A stretch of 35,582 nucleotides of DNA from an uncultured Acetatifactor sp. (lineage in GTDB: Bacteria > Bacillota > Clostridia > Lachnospirales > Lachnospiraceae), in contig CAJUFI010000018.1 of the NCBI GenBank assembly GCA_910585665.1, positions 34,646-70,227 of the forward strand. The letters are read 5' to 3'. Shown here in pieces: positions 7,703 through 16,040 of the stretch. The translations under genes were made by a program, and so were the position numbers. The first letter of the stretch is position 1. Each line of letters opens with the position of its first letter. Under the pieces are notes generated by a model that did no database searches, was not told the DNA's origin, and was given only the letters and a program-made list of their open reading frames with translations.

Positions 7703-7768
7703 GTCGCAAAACTTTAAGGGGCAAGCTACGCGTTTTTGACAAAAAAGCGTAAATCCGTTTCCTATAAT
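7702..7768 (+). promoter_or_regulatory. Spo0A-type spoIIE promoter with 21-bp spacer
   Basis: A perfect TTGACA (7736-7741) and a perfect TATAAT (7763-7768) are 21 bp apart rather than 17. Bacillus subtilis spoIIE and spoIIG promoters are known for this extended spacing and need Spo0A~P. Two sequences match the 0A box TGTCGAA at six of seven positions: TGTCGCA (7702-7708) and, on the opposite strand, TGTCAAA overlapping the -35 (7735-7741). Confidence 0.72.
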
Positions 7769-7806
7769 AGATTCTTGATAACGGAACCCTTACCGGAGGC
7801 TCTGTT

Positions 7807-7917
7807 ATGAGGAATACGGCGAAGCCCTTTCGGGCCGGGCCGACAGCAGAAAGGTGTGGATGGTGCGATGAGACGCAAAGGGGAGGAGCGGGGGCTGCAT
7901 ACGGCGCAGGTGTCTGA
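7807..7917 (+). CDS. 36-codon ORF overlapping the start of spoIIE
   Basis: GGAGG at 7795-7799 is seven bases from ATG 7807, the best ribosome binding site between the promoter and the spoIIE catalytic region. The frame stays open for 36 codons (MRNTAKPFRAGPTAER at the N-terminus) and stops at 7915-7917, inside spoIIE, in a frame one base away from it. It may be a leader peptide, the frameshifted remnant of the original SpoIIE N-terminus, or chance. Nothing in its sequence matches a family I know. Confidence 0.35.
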   Translation: MRNTAKPFRAGPTAERCGWCDETQRGGAGAAYGAGV

Positions 7918-9043
7918 TCTGTGCAGGCGCAGGCTCCTAAGCTATGCTGACAGTTTCCATGAACTGGCAAGGAGCTACGACCGGCAGTTTGAGCCGGAGC
8001 AGGGCGACCGGGAGGTGGTTCTGGTGGAGAGAAGACTATGGGAGAACAGACAGATCATCAGCGGCCATTTGGACGAAATGGCTAAGATCATGACAGAGGC
8101 CGCCTGCGAGGTGCTTTCCTTCAGCCCCATGGAGGGCAGAAAGAAACGCCTGCTGGCACAGGCCCTGGCGGAGGAGGGCATCCAGGTGGAAGGCCCCTGC
8201 TATCTGCCCAGGGAAGACGGGCGGCAGGCAATCGTGCTGACAATGAGCACCAGAAGAGGGGGAAAGGTGTCCGTGGAGGACGCGGCGGACATGATTTCCG
8301 TGCTGCTGGACAGGAGGCTTGCCCCGTCCGGAGGCAGCCCCTACGTGGTGGAGGGAGCCCCCCAGAGCTTTATCCTGGAGGAGGAGCCCAGATTCCTGGC
8401 GCTGACGGGATTTTCCAAGGCCGTAAAGGAAGACGAAGATGTCTCCGGAGACAACTATGCGGTGCTGGAGTCGGATAAGGGACGGGTGACAGTGATGCTG
8501 TCGGACGGCACCGGCTCGGGGGAGAAGGCTGGCAGGGACAGCGAAAGGGTGCTGGATCTGATGGAGAAGATGCTGGAGGCGGGATACGGCGTTGACGCCG
8601 CCATCAATATGGTCAACGCGGCTCTGTTCACGGCGGGGAAGGATGTGAACCATCCCACTCTGGACATCTGCGACATCGATTTGTATGAGGGCAGCTGCCA
8701 GCTGCGGAAGGTGGGCGGAGCCGTCACCTTCCTGAAGCGCGCCCAGGAAGTGGAACAGATGCCCGGCGGGAGCCTGCCCCTGGGCATCTTCGGGCAGGTG
8801 GAGCCGGAGCCGGTGTGCCTGCAGCTCCAGGACGGGGACTATCTGATCATGGTCTCCGACGGGGTGGTGGACGCTTTCGGCGGGGAGGACTATGAAAGCG
8901 CGCTGGCGGGCCTCATAGCCGGGATACAGGACCGCAACCCGGGGGAGATTGCGGAGAGACTGCTGCGCATGGCCATCTGCGCGGGGGCGGGGAAGATACA
9001 GGATGACATGACTGTGGGGGTTGTGGGCATATGGAAAACTTGA
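7868..9043 (+). CDS. spoIIE: Short SpoIIE-type PP2C serine phosphatase lacking the membrane domain
   Basis: The product (about 391 residues) contains the part of SpoIIE between the membrane domain and the C-terminus: a helical regulatory segment (LWENRQIISGHLDEMAKIM) at about 55-90, then a PP2C phosphatase domain from about 195 on, with SGDNYAVL, LSDGTGSGEKA, NAALF, TLDICDIDLYEG, GSLPLGI and MVSDGVVDAFGG. SpoIIE dephosphorylates SpoIIAA and so activates SigF in the forespore. The usual roughly 10-helix N-terminal membrane region, about half of normal SpoIIE, is absent. The locus position and the Spo0A-type promoter show it is the sporulation gene. ATG 7868 is chosen; GTG 7856 is an alternative. 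Neither has a good ribosome binding site. Confidence 0.85.
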   Translation: MRRKGEERGLHTAQVSDLCRRRLLSYADSFHELARSYDRQFEPEQGDREVVLVERRLWENRQIISGHLDEMAKIMTEAACEVLSFSPMEGRKKRLLAQALAEEGIQVEGPCYLPREDGRQAIVLTMSTRRGGKVSVEDAADMISVLLDRRLAPSGGSPYVVEGAPQSFILEEEPRFLALTGFSKAVKEDEDVSGDNYAVLESDKGRVTVMLSDGTGSGEKAGRDSERVLDLMEKMLEAGYGVDAAINMVNAALFTAGKDVNHPTLDICDIDLYEGSCQLRKVGGAVTFLKRAQEVEQMPGGSLPLGIFGQVEPEPVCLQLQDGDYLIMVSDGVVDAFGGEDYESALAGLIAGIQDRNPGEIAERLLRMAICAGAGKIQDDMTVGVVGIWKT

Positions 9044-9077
9044 CGTTTCCATGGAAGACCATACTTTCGCGGAGTTG

Positions 9078-9106
9078 TTGACTTTTCCCGGCTTTTACGA
9101 TAACAT
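9078..9106 (+). promoter_or_regulatory. Candidate SigA promoter immediately before tilS
   Basis: TTGACT (9078-9083), 17 bp, TAACAT (9101-9106). The expected transcription start would fall within a base or two of the tilS ATG at 9114. Confidence 0.5.
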
Positions 9107-9113
9107 TTGAAGC

Positions 9114-10595
9114 ATGGGAATCAGAGAAGAGACGGAAAAAAAGGTATTTGCCTATATAGAGGAGCAGGGCATGATCGCGCCCGGGGACCGCGTCGTGGCG
9201 GGGGTGTCCGGCGGGGCGGACTCGGTCTGTCTGCTGCTGCTGCTGCAGGCCTATGGGCGGAAGGTGCCCCTGGCGCTGGCTGTAGTCCATGTAGACCATG
9301 GAATCCGGGAGGATGCCGTGGAGGATGCCCGGTATGTGGAGGAACTGTGCGGACATATGGGGCTTCCTTTCTATTTGGCCCGGCGGGATGTGAAAAGCCT
9401 GGCGAAGGAGGAGAAATGTTCCGAGGAAGACGCGGGCAGAAGGGCGCGCTATCAGGCGTTCCTACAGGCCGCGGAGCGGATGGGCGGCGGGAAAGTGGCC
9501 GTGGCCCACAACAGCAATGACAATGCGGAGACCATGCTGTTCCATCTGTTCCGGGGCAGCGGCATAAAGGGAATCGGCGGCATCCTTCCGGTGCGGGCGG
9601 AGGGCGGGACAAGCATCATCCGCCCCATCCTCTGCCTGGAGCGGGAGGAGGTGGAGGCCTATCTGCGGGAGCGGAAGGTGGCGTGGCGCACGGACAGCAC
9701 CAACAGCGGGGACGATTACCGCAGGAACCGCATCCGCCACCATATCCTGCCCTACGTGGAGCAGGAGATCGCCCCGGGGGCCGTTGGCCATATGGACCAG
9801 ACAGCCAGGCAGCTGCGGGAGACGGAAAGCTACCTGGCGGAACAGACGAAAAAAGCCCTGCAGATGTGCCTGGCACAGACGGAAAGTCAGGGGCTTCGGG
9901 TGCTGGATGTGGCGGCTTTCCGGGGCTTTCATGGGGTTCTGCAGAAGCGGATGCTGTTTGAACTGATAAAGGGACTGTCGCCCACCGGGAAGGACATCTC
10001 GGCGGTGCATGTCCGCGACACCCTGACTTTGTTCGCCAGGGAAGGGAACCGCACGGTCACGCTGCCTTTCGGAATCACTGCCCGGCGGCAGTACGGTCAG
10101 GTGGTGCTGGAACGCGGAGCGGCTCCCAAGTGGCAGGAACGGCCTGTGGAGGTGCCCTTGGGGGAGGAAATCTTCCGGATCCCCTTTGTCTGTTCTCTGG
10201 GCGGCCTGGGGGAATTGGAATTTTCCGCCTTTTTTGTAAAAAAACACTGGGAACTTCCGAAAAATCAGTGTACGAAATGGTTCGACTATGATAAAATGAA
10301 AGAATGTGTAGTGGTTCGTTCCCGGATCACAGGGGATTTTTTCACCATATCCGACGGGGCGGGAAATACGGTGCGCAAAACCCTGAAGAAATACATGATT
10401 GAGGAGAAGATACCCAAGCAGCTTCGGGACGGGATGCCCGTGGTGGCCATGGGGAGCCATATCCTGTGGCTGGTGGGCAGGCGGATCAGTGAGCGTTTTA
10501 AGGTGGACGGGGACACGGAGCGCATATTACAGGTAAGATGGAACAGAGGCTGCAAGGACAGCGAAACGGAGGAGAAAGATGTCGGAGCGCATTAG
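9114..10595 (+). CDS. tilS: tRNA(Ile)-lysidine synthase
   Basis: The 493-residue enzyme converts C34 of tRNA-Ile(CAU) to lysidine using ATP and lysine. The PP-loop motif SGGADS lies at about 32-37, followed by HVDHGIREDA and the insertion motif with RRNRIRHHILP. The C-terminal TilS domain (RITGDFFTI through VVAMGSHILWLVGRRISERF) is complete. The last 17 bp overlap hpt, whose ribosome binding site is inside tilS. No Shine-Dalgarno precedes ATG 9114, and a promoter candidate ends eight bases upstream, so the message could be leaderless. A downstream in-frame ATG at 9171 has a weak GGAGC-type site but would remove the N-terminal helix. Confidence 0.94.
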   Translation: MGIREETEKKVFAYIEEQGMIAPGDRVVAGVSGGADSVCLLLLLQAYGRKVPLALAVVHVDHGIREDAVEDARYVEELCGHMGLPFYLARRDVKSLAKEEKCSEEDAGRRARYQAFLQAAERMGGGKVAVAHNSNDNAETMLFHLFRGSGIKGIGGILPVRAEGGTSIIRPILCLEREEVEAYLRERKVAWRTDSTNSGDDYRRNRIRHHILPYVEQEIAPGAVGHMDQTARQLRETESYLAEQTKKALQMCLAQTESQGLRVLDVAAFRGFHGVLQKRMLFELIKGLSPTGKDISAVHVRDTLTLFAREGNRTVTLPFGITARRQYGQVVLERGAAPKWQERPVEVPLGEEIFRIPFVCSLGGLGELEFSAFFVKKHWELPKNQCTKWFDYDKMKECVVVRSRITGDFFTISDGAGNTVRKTLKKYMIEEKIPKQLRDGMPVVAMGSHILWLVGRRISERFKVDGDTERILQVRWNRGCKDSETEEKDVGAH

Positions 10596-11109
10596 GGTAC
10601 TTTTGCCGGAAGAGGAAGTAGATGCAAGGATTCAGGCTATTGGGGAGCAGGTCAGCAGGGATTACGCGGGGAGGCAGGTGCATCTGATCTGCGTGCTGAA
10701 GGGCGGGAGCTTTTTCATGTGCGAGCTCGCGAAACGGATTACCGTGCCGGTCTCTATGGATTTCATGGCGGTGTCCAGTTATGGAGGCGGCACCGAGTCC
10801 AAGGGCGTGGTGAAGATCGTGAAGGATCTGGATGAGCCGATCAAGGACAAGGACGTGCTTGTGGTGGAGGACATCGTGGACAGCGGCAGGACTTTGAGCT
10901 ATCTGCTGGAGATGCTCAAGAACCGGGGCCCTAAGTCCCTGCATCTGTGCACGCTGCTTGACAAGCCTGACAGACGGGTGGTGGATGTGGACGTGGACTA
11001 CACGGGATTCCAGATACCGGATGAGTTCGTGGTGGGGTACGGCCTGGACTATGACCAGAGATACCGCAACCTGCCCTATATCGGCGTGATTGAGTTCGAC
11101 CAGGATTGA
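10579..11109 (+). CDS. hpt: Hypoxanthine phosphoribosyltransferase
   Basis: The 176-residue protein is a complete type I phosphoribosyltransferase: LICVLKGGSFFMCELA (PPi-binding loop), SSYGGGTESKG (flexible loop), VLVVEDIVDSGRT at about 93-105 (PRPP-binding motif), and DEFVVGYGLDYDQRYRNLPYIG (purine-binding hood). It salvages hypoxanthine/guanine to IMP/GMP in the cytoplasm. CGGAGGAG lies seven bases before the ATG, within the end of tilS. The tilS-hpt-ftsH order is typical of Firmicutes. Confidence 0.96.
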   Translation: MSERIRVLLPEEEVDARIQAIGEQVSRDYAGRQVHLICVLKGGSFFMCELAKRITVPVSMDFMAVSSYGGGTESKGVVKIVKDLDEPIKDKDVLVVEDIVDSGRTLSYLLEMLKNRGPKSLHLCTLLDKPDRRVVDVDVDYTGFQIPDEFVVGYGLDYDQRYRNLPYIGVIEFDQD

Positions 11110-11176
11110 CAGGCGGCCGTGAGTCATGTTGCATGGCAGATTTTGTGACCGCGAGTATAAATAGGAGGCTTGCAAG

Positions 11177-13012
11177 TTGAGGCAGAACAATAGAGGATAC
11201 AATTCATATATTCTATTCATCATGCTGCTGCTGTTGGGGGTGGCGGTGCTGACTTCCCTGGGCGGCTCGGATGATGAATATACAAGGGAGCAGTTCATCG
11301 CCGACATGGAGGCGAAGCGGGTCCAGGAGGTGGTGGTGCGGCCCAACAGCGAGGTGCCCACGGGGTATCTGGACGTGGAACTGACAGGCGGCATAGACAA
11401 GAAGCTCTATGTGACGGATATCGTGGAGGCGGAGCAGCTGGTCAGGAGCTATAGCTTCGATCCGGTGGTGAAGGATGTGCCCAGGGAGGGCTGGGTGCTG
11501 ACCACTTTGGTGCCTATGCTGATTGTGCTGGCGGTGGGCATCTTCCTGTTCATGATGATCAATGCCCAGAATGCCGGAGCGGGCAACGGCAAGATGATGA
11601 ACTTCGGCAAGAGCCGGGCCAGGCTTTCCATGGGGGACAAGAATATCACCTTCGAGCAGGTGGCAGGCCTGATGGAGGAGAAGGAAGAGCTGGAGGAAAT
11701 CGTGGATTTCCTCAGAGAGCCCGGCAAATATACGAAAGTAGGGGCCAGGATTCCCAAGGGCGTGCTGCTGGAGGGCCCGCCCGGCACCGGCAAGACGCTG
11801 CTGGCCAAGGCGGTGGCCGGGGAGGCAGGGGTGCCGTTCTTCAGCATTTCCGGCTCCGATTTCGTGGAAATGTTCGTGGGCGTGGGCGCTTCCCGTGTCC
11901 GCGACCTGTTCGAGGAGGCCAAGAAGAACGCTCCCTGTATCGTGTTCATCGACGAGATCGACGCCGTGGCCAGACGAAGGGGCACCGGCATGGGCGGCGG
12001 CCACGACGAGAGGGAGCAGACCCTGAACCAGCTGCTGGTGGAGATGGACGGCTTTGGCGTCAATGAGGGCATCATCGTCATGGCCGCCACCAACCGGGTG
12101 GACATCTTAGATCCCGCCATTCTGCGTCCCGGACGCTTTGACCGGAAGGTGGCGGTGGGCTCGCCGGATGTCAGCGGCAGGGAGGATATCCTGAAGGTGC
12201 ATGCCAGGAACAAGCCCCTGGCGGAGGATGTGGACCTGAAGCAGGTGGCTCAGACCACGGCGGGCTTCACCGGCGCGGATCTGGAGAACCTGCTGAACGA
12301 GGCGGCCATCAATGCGGCCAAGAAAGGCAAGGGCTTTGTGGCCCAGGAGGACATCAAGAAAGCTTTCGTCAAGGTGGGAATCGGCGCGGAGAAGAAGAGC
12401 CGCATCATCTCCGACGAGGAGAAGCGCATCACGGCCTATCACGAGGCCGGCCATGCCATCCTGTTCCATGTGCTCCCGGATGTGGGGCCGGTGTACACGG
12501 TGTCCATCATACCCACCGGCGGCGGGGCTGCCGGTTACACCATGCCGCTGCCGGAGAAGGATGAGATGTTCCTGACCAGGGGCAGGATGCTGCAGGAAAT
12601 CATGGTCTCCCTGGGCGGACGGATCGCGGAGGAGGTCATCTTCAAGGACATCACCACCGGCGCTTCCAGCGACATCAAGAAGGCCACCAAGGTAGCCCGC
12701 AGGATGGTGACGCGCTTCGGAATGTCCGAGAACATCGGTGTCATCTGTTATGATGACGACGATGATGAGGTCTTCATCGGCCGGGACCTGGCCCACGCCA
12801 AGTCCCACAGCGAAGAGGTGTCCGGGGAGATTGACAGGGAAGTGAAGTCCATCATCGACCAGTGCTATGCCAGGGCCAGGGAGATCATCCTGGAGAAAGA
12901 GCGTGTGCTCCACGGCTGCGCGAAACTGCTGCTGGAAAAGGAGAAAATCGGGCGGGAAGAGTTCGAGGCCCTGTTCTCGCCGGAAGATTCCGTCATAGCG
13001 GATCCAATTTGA
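11177..13012 (+). CDS. ftsH: ATP-dependent zinc metalloprotease FtsH
   Basis: The 611-residue membrane protease has a first transmembrane helix at about 11-27, a short extracytoplasmic FtsH domain, a second helix at about 108-127, the AAA+ ATPase with Walker A GPPGTGKT (about 201-208), Walker B IVFIDEID (about 255), the SRH segment (AATNRVDILDPAILRPGRFDR is its core), and the zinc site HEAGH at 422-426 with the third ligand in the peptidase domain. It degrades misfolded and regulatory membrane and cytosolic proteins as a hexamer. Translation starts at TTG 11177, with AGGAGG eight bases upstream; no better codon is close. Confidence 0.96.
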   Translation: MRQNNRGYNSYILFIMLLLLGVAVLTSLGGSDDEYTREQFIADMEAKRVQEVVVRPNSEVPTGYLDVELTGGIDKKLYVTDIVEAEQLVRSYSFDPVVKDVPREGWVLTTLVPMLIVLAVGIFLFMMINAQNAGAGNGKMMNFGKSRARLSMGDKNITFEQVAGLMEEKEELEEIVDFLREPGKYTKVGARIPKGVLLEGPPGTGKTLLAKAVAGEAGVPFFSISGSDFVEMFVGVGASRVRDLFEEAKKNAPCIVFIDEIDAVARRRGTGMGGGHDEREQTLNQLLVEMDGFGVNEGIIVMAATNRVDILDPAILRPGRFDRKVAVGSPDVSGREDILKVHARNKPLAEDVDLKQVAQTTAGFTGADLENLLNEAAINAAKKGKGFVAQEDIKKAFVKVGIGAEKKSRIISDEEKRITAYHEAGHAILFHVLPDVGPVYTVSIIPTGGGAAGYTMPLPEKDEMFLTRGRMLQEIMVSLGGRIAEEVIFKDITTGASSDIKKATKVARRMVTRFGMSENIGVICYDDDDDEVFIGRDLAHAKSHSEEVSGEIDREVKSIIDQCYARAREIILEKERVLHGCAKLLLEKEKIGREEFEALFSPEDSVIADPI

Positions 13013-13120
13013 CGAATGCCTGTCTTTAAAATGGCTCTGCTCAATGGAAATGGGGATGGGGAATGTACGAAATGCACAAAAAATAAGCTTGTTTTTCGTC
13101 AAGTTTGTTAGTTTTGGGAA

Positions 13121-13149
13121 TTGGCAAAATCGGGTTCCGATGGTATCAT
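13121..13149 (+). promoter_or_regulatory. Orphan SigA-like promoter downstream of ftsH
   Basis: TTGGCA (13121-13126), 17 bp, TATCAT (13144-13149). No ORF follows before the terminator at 13214-13246, so it could drive a roughly 90-nt RNA. Confidence 0.4.
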
Positions 13150-13213
13150 ATTACTTGTAACCCCCAATACATTATATAGTTTTTTGCTATACCCCATAAG
13201 AAATACCTTCTCT

Positions 13214-13246
13214 AAAAAGGACAGTCACCCCATGGCTGTCCTTTTT
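13214..13246. terminator. Bidirectional terminator between ftsH and the MATE gene
   Basis: AAAAAGGACAG / CTGTCCTTTTT is a perfect 11-bp stem with an 11-nt loop; A and T runs on both sides let it act in both directions. It overlaps the stop codon of the - strand MATE gene. Confidence 0.85.
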
Positions 13247-14574
13247 ACCATGCCTTTTTTCAGGCAGAGAATTCCGGTCACGTCCGCCAGGAACCAGCCC
13301 ATGGGGATGGCGCTCCAGATGCCGATCACTCCAATCTGCGGAATCGGTGCCAGGACATAGGCCAGGAGCACCCGCGTCCCCAGAGAGATTACAGTGAGGA
13401 CAAGCGACATCTCCGGCCTGTTGATGCCCCGGTAATACCCGTACAGCAGGAACAGTATCCCGATGCCGCAGTAAAAAGCGCCCTCTATGCGCAGGTACCC
13501 CACCCCTACGGCGATGATCTCCGTCTCCTCCGGGCGGATGAACAGCAGCATCAGCCAGGGAGCGGCCGCGAAGATCAGCAAAGATACGGCGGCGCAGAAG
13601 GCCATGGATATCCCCAGGGCGCTCTTCATTCCCCGGCGAACTCTGTCCTGCTTCCCTGCGCCGTGGTTCTGGGAGATGAACAGGGAGAAAGCGTTGCCGA
13701 ACTCCTGGGCGGGCATGTAGGCGAAGGAGTCGATTTTCACGGCTGCCGCAAAGGCCGCCATCACCACCGCGCCGAAGCTGTTCACAAGCCCCTGGATCAT
13801 CAAAATGCCGAAATTCATCACGGACTGCTGGACGGAGGAGGAGAAGCAGAAGCGCAGGATTTCTGCCAGAGAGCCTTTTTCCCCATGAAAATGCTGCCTG
13901 TCAAAGCGGAGCCCCGGCTCCCGGGCCCAGGTGTAAGCCATGAGCCCGGCGCCGGACACTGCCTGGGCAATCACCGTAGCCGCCGCCGCGCCGCCGATGC
14001 CCCATCTGCACACCATCACGAACAGCAGATCCAGGACAATGTTCAGAATCGCCGTGCTGCCCAGGAAGCACAGAGGCACCACGGAATTCCCCACCGCCCG
14101 CAGCAGGTAGGCGAAATAATTATACAGGAACACGAAGGGCAGCCCCAGGAAGATGATCCACACATAGGCGTGCATCATGTCCATCAGCTCTGCCGGAATC
14201 TGAAGAAGCCGCAAAATGGGACGGCAGCACAGCATCACGGCGGCGTTGAGAATCAGGGTGGCCCCACCGATGAGCAGGAAGGAGAGCTGCATACAGTCCT
14301 TCATCCGCCCCTCTTCCTTCCGCCCGTAATAGAAGGAGAACAGAGCCCCGCTGCCCATGCACATGCCGATGAGGATGGAAGTCAGGAATGTCATCAAAGT
14401 GTAGGCGGAGCCCACGGCCGCCAAAGCGTCCGGCCCCAGAAAGCGGCCTACGATCAGGGAGTCCGCGATATTATAGAACTGCTGCAGCAGATTCCCCGCA
14501 ATCATGGGTCCTGCGAACAGGAGCATATTCTTCGTCACGTTTCCCTCTGTCAAATCCTTTTTCATCTGTGCCAT
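13225..14574 (-). CDS. MATE-family multidrug/Na+ (H+) efflux transporter
   Basis: The 449-residue integral membrane protein has the 12-helix MATE layout. The N-terminal half contains GPMIAGNLLQQFYNIADSLIVGRFLG and a matching motif in the second half (VNSFGAVVMAAFAAAVKIDSFAYMPAQEFGNAFSLFISQN is divided by charged residues). Proteins of this type export cationic drugs or metabolites against Na+ or H+. The ATG at 14574 is chosen because GGAGG lies five bases upstream on the coding strand; the open frame continues upstream but with no conserved sequence. The gene is monocistronic and converges on ftsH. The substrate is not predictable. Confidence 0.88.
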   Translation of the reverse strand: MAQMKKDLTEGNVTKNMLLFAGPMIAGNLLQQFYNIADSLIVGRFLGPDALAAVGSAYTLMTFLTSILIGMCMGSGALFSFYYGRKEEGRMKDCMQLSFLLIGGATLILNAAVMLCCRPILRLLQIPAELMDMMHAYVWIIFLGLPFVFLYNYFAYLLRAVGNSVVPLCFLGSTAILNIVLDLLFVMVCRWGIGGAAAATVIAQAVSGAGLMAYTWAREPGLRFDRQHFHGEKGSLAEILRFCFSSSVQQSVMNFGILMIQGLVNSFGAVVMAAFAAAVKIDSFAYMPAQEFGNAFSLFISQNHGAGKQDRVRRGMKSALGISMAFCAAVSLLIFAAAPWLMLLFIRPEETEIIAVGVGYLRIEGAFYCGIGILFLLYGYYRGINRPEMSLVLTVISLGTRVLLAYVLAPIPQIGVIGIWSAIPMGWFLADVTGILCLKKGMVKRTAMG

Positions 14575-14918
14575 AATGCCTCCGTCCGTGCGCCGCAGGG
14601 ATGCGCACATTTTCATCACGCTATAACTATAGAAGAAACCCGTATGTTTTATTCTAGCATAGCCGGGGGGAATGTGCAATTGGGGAGGATTGTTGTGCCC
14701 CGGCAAAATTTCTATAGAATTATGCCATATAACATGATATGATGATGATAAGGCGGAGGCTGAGGCCGGAGATTTGATATTTTCGGGCTTTTGTAGCAAA
14801 AATGATGCAATGATAGGTTATACTGGCACTGTATTTAGATAACACGGATGATTTTTCTTGACAATGGGGGCTTTCTGGGCAGGCTTCTGCGGTCTGCCGG
14901 TGAGAGGAGGAATTGCCA
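14575..14918. other. Divergent intergenic region, MATE / secreted FG-GAP gene
   Basis: This 344-bp AT-richer gap separates two divergent genes. It contains a 10-bp palindrome TTCTATAGAA (14710-14719), a TTGACA (14858-14863) with no convincing -10 at normal spacing, and TATACT (14819-14824) with no good -35. Promoters for both sides are expected here but I cannot place them with confidence. Confidence 0.3.
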
Positions 14919-16040
14919 GTGGGGAAAAAACGGACAGCAAAGCTGCTCGCGCTAGTGGGCATGGCGGGGATATTGACCTGCTCCATGCGTGTGTCGGCCC
15001 AAAATGAGGCGGTCACGCTTTTGGTGCAGAGATATGAGGCCTATCAGCAGGAATTTGAAGGGATAGAGAAGCTGGCGGATGTGGAGGCGACCGGGTACGA
15101 GATCATTGAGAGCCAGCAGTTCCCGGTGGCGCTGGAGTCCTTCGGCCAGGAGGAAGTGACCTTCGTGCCGATCCTGCATCAGGAGTACCACAGGCTGGGG
15201 GTGCTGATCGCGGACAGCGAGGGGAACGTTCTGTACAAGACCAACCAGCTGGAGGCCAACTACAAGTACATGGAACAGCTGGAACAGCCGATCAAGAGTC
15301 TGGCGGCAGTGTCCTTCCAGGATCTGAACCATGACGGCCTGACGGACATCATCTTGATAGCCAACTGCGAAAACACCACGGGAGATTACGCCGGCAAGAC
15401 TTACAAGGTGGGGGACGTACTCTTCCAGCGGGACGGGAGCTTCTACCGGGACTGGCGGGTATCAGACAAGATTAACCGGTTCAGCATGAACAAAAGCGCG
15501 GAGTTCATCGCCTCCCATGTGCGGGACGGCAATTCCACGGAAGCGCTGTACACAGCGACCACATTGGAGGAGCTTCTGGAGAACGGCTTCCGGATCGTGG
15601 AAGAGCAGAACTATGCCCGGGATTTCGAGAAGCAGGGCAGGCTGCTGGTGGTGCCGGGCGTGATCAGCATGGCGGAATATGACATTTTCATGATCTATCT
15701 AATGAACGAGCAGGGCAATATCGTCTGGAGCTTCCAGCCTATGAAGGACTATGACAATCTCTATGCCCTGAAGGGGATGACCTGCCGGGACATGGACGGG
15801 GACGGCATGAAGGACATCGTGGTGCTGGCCAGGTACAGCTATTCCGGCCCGGAAGGGGAATTGCTGATAGACACGAGATGTGACATTTATTATCAGCGCA
15901 CGGACGGATTTGAGGAGGACACGGAATTCTCCAAAATCTACCAGTGCACTGAGGAAGATACGCTGGGAGAACTGGTGGAGATCATCAGGGAATATTGGGG
16001 GTGGCCTAAAGAGAATGATCAAGATACTGATAGTAGATGA
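14919..16040 (+). CDS. Secreted FG-GAP/VCBS-like protein of a two-component operon
   Basis: The 373-residue protein starts with a signal peptide (LLALVGMAGILTCSMRVSA) with a likely cleavage after VSA. Two Ca-binding-loop-like segments are visible: DLNHDGLTDI and DMDGDGMKDI, the pattern of FG-GAP/VCBS beta-propeller blades. Otherwise no family is recognised. GTG 14919 is chosen because AGGAGG lies eight bases upstream. Its 3' end overlaps the response regulator by 26 bp, so it is probably made with the regulator and kinase and may bind or sense an extracellular ligand for them. That role is inference. Confidence 0.65.
   Translation: MGKKRTAKLLALVGMAGILTCSMRVSAQNEAVTLLVQRYEAYQQEFEGIEKLADVEATGYEIIESQQFPVALESFGQEEVTFVPILHQEYHRLGVLIADSEGNVLYKTNQLEANYKYMEQLEQPIKSLAAVSFQDLNHDGLTDIILIANCENTTGDYAGKTYKVGDVLFQRDGSFYRDWRVSDKINRFSMNKSAEFIASHVRDGNSTEALYTATTLEELLENGFRIVEEQNYARDFEKQGRLLVVPGVISMAEYDIFMIYLMNEQGNIVWSFQPMKDYDNLYALKGMTCRDMDGDGMKDIVVLARYSYSGPEGELLIDTRCDIYYQRTDGFEEDTEFSKIYQCTEEDTLGELVEIIREYWGWPKENDQDTDSR

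Noticed and set aside
13077..13096. AT palindrome around AAGCTT as the ftsH terminator
   Set aside because: It has no room for a loop and no GC-rich stem; the stem at 13214-13246 is far better.
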